The notes under the pieces: model-generated | Database searches by the model: none | Told to the model about the DNA's origin: nothing | Seen by the model: the letters and a program-made list of their open reading frames with translations, nothing else | Source of the DNA: Candidatus Baldrarchaeota archaeon | GTDB lineage: Archaea > Asgardarchaeota > Baldrarchaeia > Baldrarchaeales > DXJG01 | Assembly (NCBI GenBank): GCA_030587435.1 | Contig: JAUQZC010000141.1 | Span: 1-31,368, forward strand | DNA: 31,368 nt | Direction of reading: 5' to 3' | Made by a program: the position numbers and the translations under genes | Part shown: positions 8,279 through 15,570 of the stretch, one piece after another | Layout of the letters: every line of letters starts with the position of its first letter | Position numbering within the stretch: position 1 is the stretch's first letter

Positions 8279-9871
8279 GTGAGTATTCCCACAACTAATC
8301 CTGCCATGAGATATTTCCGACTAAGAACAATTACATTAGGTATTAACATACTAGACTGCAGCGACCCTAACTGGGAAAAAATGACAGAAAAAATAAAAGA
8401 TAAACTGGAGAGCATACTACCTGTTTTTAATGAAGCAGTAGAAACAGTTATATCACACGAAAAAGAAGTAAGTAATTTCATCGACGAAAAATTTCTACAA
8501 ACAAAAAGAATAACATTAACTCCCCTTGAACTCGTAACAAGAGCTGCAATAAGGGAAACCATTAAAAAAGGTGGACCCACTCTAGAAAATGTTGAAAGTC
8601 AACTTTTATCACTAACTCAAGAAATAGAAAAAACTGCATTTAAATTCCTTGGACGAGAAGGCGTTTTCATTGGAGGACTTAGCGCAAGAGTTGAAAAGGG
8701 AATAACCCCTTACGGTAGACATTTTCTTAAAGCTATTCCAAGAGTTCTAACAAATACAAATTGTATTAATTCCTCTGTAAACGTAGCAACAACAAAAAAC
8801 GGTGTTAACATGGATGCTGTAAAGCTAATGGCAGATGTTGTGGCAGAAATCGCAGAAATCGATCATAAAACACCTCCACCAGAAACAAGTGAAATCGCTT
8901 TTGACAGAAGAGTTGATGAAATCAGACGAAGGCATCCTAATGCAAATGTAGAAAAAGTAGTGTCAAATAATGCTAAACTTGCAATCTTTGCAAATGCTCC
9001 AATCGACAACCCTTTTATGGCTGGAGGCTACCATGGTTCTCCAGAAGCTGAATATACAGTAAATGTTGGAATTAGCGGTGCCGGGGTCATAGCAAAAGCA
9101 ATTAAAACAGAACTTGAACGTGGTAATAAAGATCTGGGACATATAACAAAAACCATTAAAGAATACGCCCACATAATGGTTAAAGCGGCGGAATCTATCC
9201 GACAAAGAGTAATAAGACAAATGCTAAACATAAACGATAAGTTGCCTTTAACAATTCATGATGGAATTGTGGATCTTTCAATAGCATCCACAGATGCTAG
9301 GGATGAGGAAGGAAACCCTGTAGATAGCATGGCACGTGCATTTGAAATGGTAGGTATCAAAGTTGGTGGTCCCGGAACCTTGGCAGCAGTTGGACTTATC
9401 GTGGATAGCATAAAGAAAGGAGGTGTCGCGGCCGCTATGTATCACGGCGGGTTGAGTGGCGCTTTTATACCTGTGAGTGAAGATGCTGGAATGGCTGACG
9501 CTATTGCTTTTGAACATTTAAACTTTGAATTGTATATGGCCATGACTGGTGTTTGTTCTGTTGGAATAGATATGATTCCCATCGAATGGCCTGAAGATAT
9601 GACAAGAGATGAGTTTACTAGGTTTGTGGGAGGTATAATTGCCGATGAGATGATTTACGGCGTATATAATGGAAAAATTACAAGCGTGAGATTACTTCCC
9701 ATAAAAACAAGTCAAAATATTGACCCAAATACTTGGTTTGTGTTTTTAGGCGGAGCTGGCTTACTAGGAGCCAGTCCAATACCTAAAATCCGTAAAATGC
9801 GTGAAAAAGTCCCAAAAGAATGGTTCTTTAAAGGTAGAATCGGAGGGCCCATTCAAAGTCTACGTGACTAA
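8279..9871 (+). CDS. DUF711 / UPF0210 family protein
   Basis: This encodes 530 aa from GTG 8279 with GAGGTG about ten bases upstream; an in-frame ATG at 8306 would give a start closer to the usual family N-terminus. The opening 'RTITLGINILDCSDPNW' and later glycine-rich blocks ('NPFMAGGYHGSPEAEY', 'VGISGAGVIAKAI', 'GGPGTLAAVGLIVDSI', 'MYHGGLSGAFIPVSEDAG', 'CSVGIDMIPI') fit DUF711/UPF0210, a family known from structures to have a glycyl-radical-enzyme-like barrel but with no agreed reaction. It is longer than the usual about 450 aa, mainly through an N-terminal insertion. It lies 21 bases before the winged-helix-NAVP gene, so they may share a transcript. Its link to the system is unclear. Confidence 0.7.
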   Translation: MSIPTTNPAMRYFRLRTITLGINILDCSDPNWEKMTEKIKDKLESILPVFNEAVETVISHEKEVSNFIDEKFLQTKRITLTPLELVTRAAIRETIKKGGPTLENVESQLLSLTQEIEKTAFKFLGREGVFIGGLSARVEKGITPYGRHFLKAIPRVLTNTNCINSSVNVATTKNGVNMDAVKLMADVVAEIAEIDHKTPPPETSEIAFDRRVDEIRRRHPNANVEKVVSNNAKLAIFANAPIDNPFMAGGYHGSPEAEYTVNVGISGAGVIAKAIKTELERGNKDLGHITKTIKEYAHIMVKAAESIRQRVIRQMLNINDKLPLTIHDGIVDLSIASTDARDEEGNPVDSMARAFEMVGIKVGGPGTLAAVGLIVDSIKKGGVAAAMYHGGLSGAFIPVSEDAGMADAIAFEHLNFELYMAMTGVCSVGIDMIPIEWPEDMTRDEFTRFVGGIIADEMIYGVYNGKITSVRLLPIKTSQNIDPNTWFVFLGGAGLLGASPIPKIRKMREKVPKEWFFKGRIGGPIQSLRD

Positions 9872-9892
9872 GGTTTCCCTGAGGGCAATATC

Positions 9893-10987
9893 ATGACAAT
9901 TAAAGATATAGATCTAGAAGAACATAGCGAAATAACAGGTTTCATGGAAGAACTTAAAAAAATAGGGGAAAAAATAGCGGAAAGCGCTGTTACTGAAAAA
10001 CCAACATGGATAGGACATAGTTCAAAATATAAAAATTTGATTAATACACTCGCCTTATTTCAAACCTTTGAATCCGCTGAACGTGTTGAAGTTTTAATGA
10101 ACATATCACCTGAAAAAACTTTCAGAGAAATCGCGGAGAAAATAGGAAAAAGCATAGGTGCTGTGCAGAACCACATTAAAAAACTCTTAGATACAGGTCT
10201 CATAGAAGCCGTTGAGGGTGGAAAATATAAGATAAGCGAGTTTGGCCTTCTCATGCTCGGAGTACTAAAAATAGTTGATAACATATATAATAAAGTTGTT
10301 GTACAACATGTAATGCTTGAAAAGAAAAAGAAAATAGAGGAGGCTATTAAATCGCTTGAAAAAGTTGCTGCAATTGGAGGAGAAAGCCCAGAAATTGAAA
10401 GATACAAGCGTAAACTGAAAAAACAGCTTAAAAAACTAGAACAGGAATTAGAGGAAAAACTTGGTTCTCCGAATAGAAGAAAATGCGAAGAAACGTTAGC
10501 AAAGATGTTCGGCGTAAACATACTATCAAATTATAGATCAGTTTACCGTATTGGAGGAGAACCTCTAGAAGTTAAAGCTAAAATCTTCATTAAACCAGAA
10601 TACATTGGGAGGATCAGAGAAATAATAGAGGAAACTTGTGGTGAACTAGGTATCTTGGAAATTTTAAGTGTTGAAAACGCTGTGCCAGAAGGATTTAAAA
10701 TAGACCCCAAACACAAAGGATATGATTCATTAAACAACACGTTGGGGCAGGATGGCACTTGGTGCACTCCTCCGGATCCTGTATTTAACTTAGAAGCAAG
10801 GAGCGAAGAGGAACTGAGTAGAGAAATCTCCTACACAATCCATCCTAACAAACTCGTTAGGGGAGTTCTATTCAACCCCGTCCTCATCATCGGATTAGTG
10901 AGAGAAGGAAAACCGATCGTAAAAATTAGAATAAATCTAGTTAACAAACCTATATGGCTAACAGTCATAAGTAAAAAAAGAGAATGA
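9893..10987 (+). CDS. Winged-helix protein fused to a C-terminal NAVP domain
   Basis: This encodes 364 aa from ATG 9893. Residues about 60-130 form an ArsR/MarR-like winged helix ('KTFREIAEKIGKSIGAVQN', recognition-helix region 'HIKKLLDTGLIEAVEGGKY'). Residues about 135-195 are a basic coiled coil, and residues about 200-360 are the NAVP domain: 'PLEVKAKIFIKPEY', 'SVENAVPEGFKIDPKHKGY', 'TIHPNKLVRG', 'FNPVLIIGLVREGKPI'. It is therefore a likely DNA-binding regulator carrying the domain shared with the NTPases and the CHAT protease. The next gene starts 25 bases downstream. Two stretches of the NAVP region (10661-10729, 10760-10894) are identical to that gene in DNA. The ligand or partner of the domain is unknown. 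Confidence 0.8.
   Translation: MTIKDIDLEEHSEITGFMEELKKIGEKIAESAVTEKPTWIGHSSKYKNLINTLALFQTFESAERVEVLMNISPEKTFREIAEKIGKSIGAVQNHIKKLLDTGLIEAVEGGKYKISEFGLLMLGVLKIVDNIYNKVVVQHVMLEKKKKIEEAIKSLEKVAAIGGESPEIERYKRKLKKQLKKLEQELEEKLGSPNRRKCEETLAKMFGVNILSNYRSVYRIGGEPLEVKAKIFIKPEYIGRIREIIEETCGELGILEILSVENAVPEGFKIDPKHKGYDSLNNTLGQDGTWCTPPDPVFNLEARSEEELSREISYTIHPNKLVRGVLFNPVLIIGLVREGKPIVKIRINLVNKPIWLTVISKKRE
10661..10894 (+). repeat. NAVP segment duplicated identically in the next gene (copy 1)
   Basis: Bases 10661-10729 (69 bp) and 10760-10894 (135 bp) are identical to 11874-11942 and 11973-12107. They are separated in both copies by a 30-bp island that differs. The 5' part of the domain has diverged, so the identity is confined to the core. 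This pattern indicates recent gene conversion or template copying. Confidence 0.9.
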
Positions 10988-11012
10988 AAACTAAAGCTTG
11001 TGGTTTACCAAA

Positions 11013-14000
11013 ATGGTCACCATATATGTAAGCAACAAATATGGTGAAAAAATAAAACTGGAATCAAAAGGATTTACAAAATTTTTCAAAAAGCTGCAGA
11101 AAGGAGCAAACCTTATCGAAGGTACACCGCATCTTAAAAAAATAAAAAACCCTTCTAACACAACAATTCTAATATTAGAACCCGAGCAAAGCAACTTTCT
11201 GCATGAAATATTAGATTTCATTAAAAAAGGTGGCTGTGTACTCTATGCTTACGGGATGGCAGGCGACCCTCAGCACCTAATCTCAGAAAATATAGGTGAA
11301 TTTGAAAACAATCCGCTCACAGATATAACACTAAACCTATTAGACCTCAACAAAAACAAAATAGCTGAAGAAAAAATCGTAAAAACGCAGATAAAAACAA
11401 ACTTCACCATAACCTTAAACAGTAAAAAAGGATCAATCCCCCTAATAAAAAACGATAAAAACAAAACACACTGCACCCTAATACCTATAGAAAAAGGCAA
11501 ACTCATCCTCCTAACACCAGTCTTTCTCCTATCAAATAAAACACTATCAAAATATGAAAAACTAGAAAAATGGGTTAACAAAACACTAATCCCAATCATC
11601 ACAAGAGAACCCCCTCAAAAAATAGAAGAAAAACAAACCCCAGAAGAAGAACCAATAAAAAGAACAGGTCCTAAAAAGAAAACATCAGAAGAAATTGAAA
11701 ACATTTTAAAAGAAATCATACTTGTAAATTCTTCTGAAATGGAAGAAGCATTAAAATCCACATACCATATTGGCTTAGATAAGCTTGAAGTAAAAGCAAT
11801 TATAAGAATCAAACCAGAATACGACTACCGTGCTATAGAAAAAAAGTTAGGCAGCAAGTTCGGTCAAATAACTATTTTAAGTGTTGAAAACGCTGTGCCA
11901 GAAGGATTTAAAATAGACCCCAAACACAAAGGATATGATTCACCAACTAACACGTTAAAATGGGACGGAACCTGGTGCACTCCTCCGGATCCTGTATTTA
12001 ACTTAGAAGCAAGGAGCGAAGAGGAACTGAGTAGAGAAATCTCCTACACAATCCATCCTAACAAACTCGTTAGGGGAGTTCTATTCAACCCCGTCCTCAT
12101 CATCGGAATCGTTAGAGAACATGAAACCATAGAAAAAGTAAAAATAAAGCTACTTAAAAAAGAACACCTAATAACCGTGCTATCTCCCCCTAGCAAAGAA
12201 AAAAGCCTAAAAATTGAAATCTTAAAAGAAACACCTAAACCCCCGCTTAAAAATAGGGTACACCATGCATTGAAGTGCTTAAAAATATCGAAAACAGCTC
12301 TACAAGAAGTAGAAGAAAACCCAATACCAATAGAAACCTCCATCAACCTTCCTAAACGCTCAGAAAAACAGTTTAGAAACATTCAAGACGTTTTAAAAGA
12401 CCCCCGATACAAACTGTTCTTCGTAACTGGGCCTCCCCTCTCAGGTAAAACCCTTTTCGCCGCCCAACTCATCACACAAACATACAAAGACCAAGAAAAC
12501 CCTAAAATTGTTGCAGCAGCACCTAATGCACCAACAGAAAAAATAGAAGAAACAATCATAAAAAACTACAATGAAACAGTGCTAAAAAAATACAGTTTAC
12601 CTGAAGAAATTTTCTCCGAGCTAAAGGAAAATGAAACCTTTGACATTTGGCTTGACGTAGACCACTACTACCATAGAAACGCAGCAAAAAAAGCAGCATC
12701 CTTCATAGAAACCGTACAAAGATATTATCAGGGTGTCCGCATCTTCCTAGTTTCCTCAGAAAAACTACTCGAAGAAATAAAAAACGAAATAGGAGATAAA
12801 GAAATTCTAGATAACGCTGTTACAATACGTATACATTCCCTAGAACTCCAAGAAGTCGAAAAAATAATCTTAAAAAAATACCCAAACCAAGAAAACATAA
12901 AGGAGGTAGTAAAAAGAATTTTAAGCCACGATAAACGTTTCACCAAAGTGCCCTACGTTCACGCCCTCCTAAAAGCCCTAGAAGAATATGATAAAAAATG
13001 TGGCATCGAAAAAATTTCTCCTGAAGAATTTTGCAACGTGATTATCGGAGCATGCAAATATCTTCGAGATGAACTAGAAATAGATGAAAAAATCAAAGGA
13101 TTAGAAAAGTTTTCCTTAGATCTAGAATACGTTCCAAAATCCTTTAATGTAGAGAAAAGCCTGAGATTAAAGAATTGTCTTAAACCTGACATACAAGAAG
13201 TGGAAAGCTTGACCGCAGCACCTATGTTCTTTAGAAACCCCCATCCAATTGCTCTGGACTTTGAATCAAACTTCATAGTCCCAAGGAAAATCGAAACCGA
13301 AACCGAAAAAATAATTCATGAAACTCCAGTTCTAGTGATTGTAGGGGACTCTGGATGCGGAAAAACATCTTTAGCGTTAAAACTGGCATACAAGAAGTGG
13401 AAAGACGGGCATATAGCCTTATATTCTCAGTGCTACAAAATGGATGAGACCGACAAAATAAAGAAATTAAACCATCCCACAATTCTAGTTCTAGATGACA
13501 TACACCTCGACCCTAAAAATTTTATTGAAGTCATACGAACACTCACACCCCATAAATTCATAAAAATAATAGCAACATCGCGTAAACCTCTCCAAAAAAT
13601 ACTAGCAGGAGAAGAGTTCGAAGAAGCTCTAAAAACCGTAAAAGAAGTGGAAGTAGAGGAGTTAAGCTTCAGAGAGGCAGTCAAAAAAATTCTAGAAGTA
13701 CTGAAAAAACAGAAAATCGCAATCATCGAAGAAAACCTTGAAAATTTAGTTGAGAAAATAGTTGAGAGGACTAAACAAACATTCTACCTACTAAAATTTC
13801 TACTTCACCCATTCATGCATAAAAAAATGAAGCTAACACTTGAAAACTTAAAAAAGGTTAAAATATGTGAATCCATAAGAGGCTACATCAGCGAAATGGT
13901 TTTCGGAAAAATAAAAGAAATAGATAGAGGTATAGCTGATGAAGAAGAAAACGAACTCATAAAAGCCTTATACTACGTTTCACTTTTCTCGCAATACGAA

Positions 14001-15011
14001 ATACCAGTACCCACCGAAATGATAGAGGAAAAAGGAATAAAAAAAGACATCATAGAAAACTTGGTAAAAATAGGCGAATTAACAAAAGGTAAAGAATGGA
14101 TGGAATGGACACATAAATACCAGTACCTAATAGATATCCCACATCCATCTCTCGCAAAAACATATCAACAATGCTTCAAAAAACTAAAAGAAACCCTAAA
14201 AATCGACGAAACAGAAGAACTAACAAACCTCATCTCAAACACTCCACACCTCCTAGCAGTTACAACCATAAAACTATCCCACTACAACAAAAAACTACTC
14301 GAAAAACAAATCAAAAAACTCCTAAAAACACCAGAAAAACTAAAAAACATCATACAAAAAACATCGCTCACAGATATCGGCTACTTCTTCTACGAGCTTG
14401 GCCGGGCTGGTCTTAGCGGCGTTGCTAAGAATGTCGCCGAAGCTGTTATAGACGTGTTAAAACGCAAAGAAAAGTTTGATTCCGCCGATCTCAAAGATAT
14501 CGGCGACTTCTTCCACGGGCTTGGCGAAGCTAGGCTTAGAGACGTTGCCAAGAATGTCGCCGAAGCTGTTATAGACGTGTTAAAACGCAAAGAAAAGTTT
14601 GATTCCGCCGATCTCAAAGATATCGGCGACTTCTTCCACGGGCTTGGCTTGGCTGGTCTTAGCGGCGTTGCTAAGAATGTCGCCGAAGCTGTTATAGACG
14701 TGTTAAAACGCAAGTTTGATTCCGCCGATCTCAAAGATATCGGCTACTTCTTCCTCAGGCTTGGCTGGGCTGGTCTTAGAGACGTTGCTAAGAATGTTGT
14801 GAGTTTTGTTGAAGGTGTTTTGAGGAGTAAGATTTTACGTTGTGAGGTTGGTCAAGTAAGAGGTTTGTTTTTTGGCGTAAAACTATTTGACTACCTGCCT
14901 TTATGGTTTGAGTTGCCTCGTTGGCTTGCTTGTTTGTTGCTGGAAAAGTTTAGGGATGTTCTGGAGGTTAGGGGGCTGTATAGGGAGTTGAAGCAGCGGT
15001 TTAAATGTTAG
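11013..15011 (+). CDS. Giant GATase-like/NAVP/double-NTPase protein with HEAT-like repeat C-terminus
   Basis: This encodes 1332 aa from ATG 11013 (a TTG at 10998 is the alternative). Residues about 1-200 include 'TTILILEPEQSNFLHEI' and 'DFIKKGGCVLYAYG', reminiscent of DUF4350/class-I-GATase-like folds. Residues about 226-385 are the NAVP domain. A first P-loop 'FFVTGPPLSGKT' lies near 470. A second, complete STAND-like NTPase follows, with Walker A 'GDSGCGKT' near 775, Walker B 'TILVLDDIHL' and a sensor 'IIATSRKP'. A winged-helix-like and helical region comes next, then four repeats of about 41 aa from about 1120 and a short tail. It is likely the main sensor-switch of the system. It follows the winged-helix-NAVP gene and converges on the CHAT gene. 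The tail from about 14800 is G/T-rich whereas the rest is A/C-rich. Confidence 0.85.
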   Translation: MVTIYVSNKYGEKIKLESKGFTKFFKKLQKGANLIEGTPHLKKIKNPSNTTILILEPEQSNFLHEILDFIKKGGCVLYAYGMAGDPQHLISENIGEFENNPLTDITLNLLDLNKNKIAEEKIVKTQIKTNFTITLNSKKGSIPLIKNDKNKTHCTLIPIEKGKLILLTPVFLLSNKTLSKYEKLEKWVNKTLIPIITREPPQKIEEKQTPEEEPIKRTGPKKKTSEEIENILKEIILVNSSEMEEALKSTYHIGLDKLEVKAIIRIKPEYDYRAIEKKLGSKFGQITILSVENAVPEGFKIDPKHKGYDSPTNTLKWDGTWCTPPDPVFNLEARSEEELSREISYTIHPNKLVRGVLFNPVLIIGIVREHETIEKVKIKLLKKEHLITVLSPPSKEKSLKIEILKETPKPPLKNRVHHALKCLKISKTALQEVEENPIPIETSINLPKRSEKQFRNIQDVLKDPRYKLFFVTGPPLSGKTLFAAQLITQTYKDQENPKIVAAAPNAPTEKIEETIIKNYNETVLKKYSLPEEIFSELKENETFDIWLDVDHYYHRNAAKKAASFIETVQRYYQGVRIFLVSSEKLLEEIKNEIGDKEILDNAVTIRIHSLELQEVEKIILKKYPNQENIKEVVKRILSHDKRFTKVPYVHALLKALEEYDKKCGIEKISPEEFCNVIIGACKYLRDELEIDEKIKGLEKFSLDLEYVPKSFNVEKSLRLKNCLKPDIQEVESLTAAPMFFRNPHPIALDFESNFIVPRKIETETEKIIHETPVLVIVGDSGCGKTSLALKLAYKKWKDGHIALYSQCYKMDETDKIKKLNHPTILVLDDIHLDPKNFIEVIRTLTPHKFIKIIATSRKPLQKILAGEEFEEALKTVKEVEVEELSFREAVKKILEVLKKQKIAIIEENLENLVEKIVERTKQTFYLLKFLLHPFMHKKMKLTLENLKKVKICESIRGYISEMVFGKIKEIDRGIADEEENELIKALYYVSLFSQYEIPVPTEMIEEKGIKKDIIENLVKIGELTKGKEWMEWTHKYQYLIDIPHPSLAKTYQQCFKKLKETLKIDETEELTNLISNTPHLLAVTTIKLSHYNKKLLEKQIKKLLKTPEKLKNIIQKTSLTDIGYFFYELGRAGLSGVAKNVAEAVIDVLKRKEKFDSADLKDIGDFFHGLGEARLRDVAKNVAEAVIDVLKRKEKFDSADLKDIGDFFHGLGLAGLSGVAKNVAEAVIDVLKRKFDSADLKDIGYFFLRLGWAGLRDVAKNVVSFVEGVLRSKILRCEVGQVRGLFFGVKLFDYLPLWFELPRWLACLLLEKFRDVLEVRGLYRELKQRFKC
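11874..12107 (+). repeat. NAVP segment duplicated identically (copy 2)
   Basis: This is the partner of 10661-10894: 69 bp and 135 bp perfectly matched blocks around a 30-bp variable island. The island changes only the residues around 'NTLxxDGTW' of the domain. Confidence 0.9.
14370..14850 (+). repeat. Four tandem HEAT-like repeat units (117-123 bp)
   Basis: Units begin at 14370, 14493, 14616 and 14733. Each encodes about 41 aa with the cores 'DIGDFFHGLG' and 'VAKNVAEAVIDVLKRK', forming two helices. The third unit lacks two codons and the fourth degenerates after 'VAKNV'. Variation is concentrated in the short stretch after the first helix ('RAGLSG', 'EARLRD', 'LAGLSG', 'WAGLRD'), while the rest is almost identical in DNA. 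The repeats are more GC-rich than the flanks, mark recent amplification, and sit at the A/C-to-G/T composition switch. Confidence 0.85.
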
Positions 15012-15334
15012 GATTTGTGTGGTTTGGTGTTGGTGTTTGAATAGGTTTGGTTTTTTGAATGCTAGGGTATATAGGTGAGGTGAAGTTTTGAATTCTTGTA
15101 TATTTTTGTGTTTTAAGTTTCATGGTTAGTGATTTGAATGTTCTGCTGGAGGGATATTTTGGGTTACACGCTGACAGGTGTGTGTTCTTGGAGGAACGAT
15201 TTGGAGGGGGCTGACTGTTGGGGGATGAGGTGTTTCTTATGGGAATTTTCTCGATAGGGTTAGAGGGGGAGGTTTTGCAGCTGCAAAACTTGCGAGTGTT
15301 CGAGAGCGGTTAAAAAGTGTAGGTTTCTCTTTTG
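15012..15334. other. G/T-rich gap between two convergent genes
   Basis: No convincing gene is present. The plus strand is strongly G/T-rich, continuous in style with the end of the giant NTPase gene and with the CHAT gene beyond. A perfect palindrome lies at 15272-15289. A short open stretch from about 15121 ('DLNVLLEGYFGLHADR') may be debris of a repeat tail but matches nothing I know. Confidence 0.5.
15272..15289. repeat. Perfect 18-bp palindrome
   Basis: The arms are GTTTTGCAG and CTGCAAAAC with no spacer. It lies between the convergent ends of the giant NTPase and CHAT genes, beside the Ig-like fragment. It could be a regulator or recombinase site, or part of a termination hairpin; there is no evidence to choose. 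Confidence 0.6.
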
Positions 15335-15475
15335 TTACGTATTTTATTTTTGGTTCGAATATTGCTTCGCCTGTTTTTTTAGCTTCTAGTTCCACGGTTG
15401 CTGTTAAGATTTGTTTAGGTTTTAGCAAAAAATTTAAAATGGTTGTTTCTTCTGTTTCTAAAGGTTGTGTGGTGT
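15335..15475 (-). pseudogene. Ig-like domain fragment, duplicate of the longin-Ig gene
   Basis: On the minus strand the frame reads 'PLETEETTILNFLLKPKQI' and then 'ATVELEAKKTGEAIFEPK', the last strands of the Ig-like domain of the longin protein at 17705-18475. Bases 15335-15429 are identical to 17764-17858 (95 bp). Upstream of 15430 the match continues only at the protein level, so this is a related fragment with a recently copied core. It lies just downstream of the CHAT gene, has no start of its own, and the frame runs on to about 15237 without meaning. Confidence 0.7.
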
Positions 15476-15570
15476 TGGAGTGTGTGTTGGAGGGGTTGAG
15501 AAACTTTGTAGGAACCTTACAAAAGGTAAGGTAAATAAGTGAGTTGTCGTTGCTGCTTTATTTGTTTTTG

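Noticed and set aside
14390..14734. Minus-strand repetitive frame over the HEAT-like repeats
   Set aside because: It is an antisense shadow of near-identical repeats; the plus-strand frame is continuous with the NTPase protein.
15335..15429. tRNA-like attachment site formed by the 95-bp repeats
   Set aside because: The repeat is protein-coding Ig-domain sequence, there is no tRNA and no integrase gene in the window.
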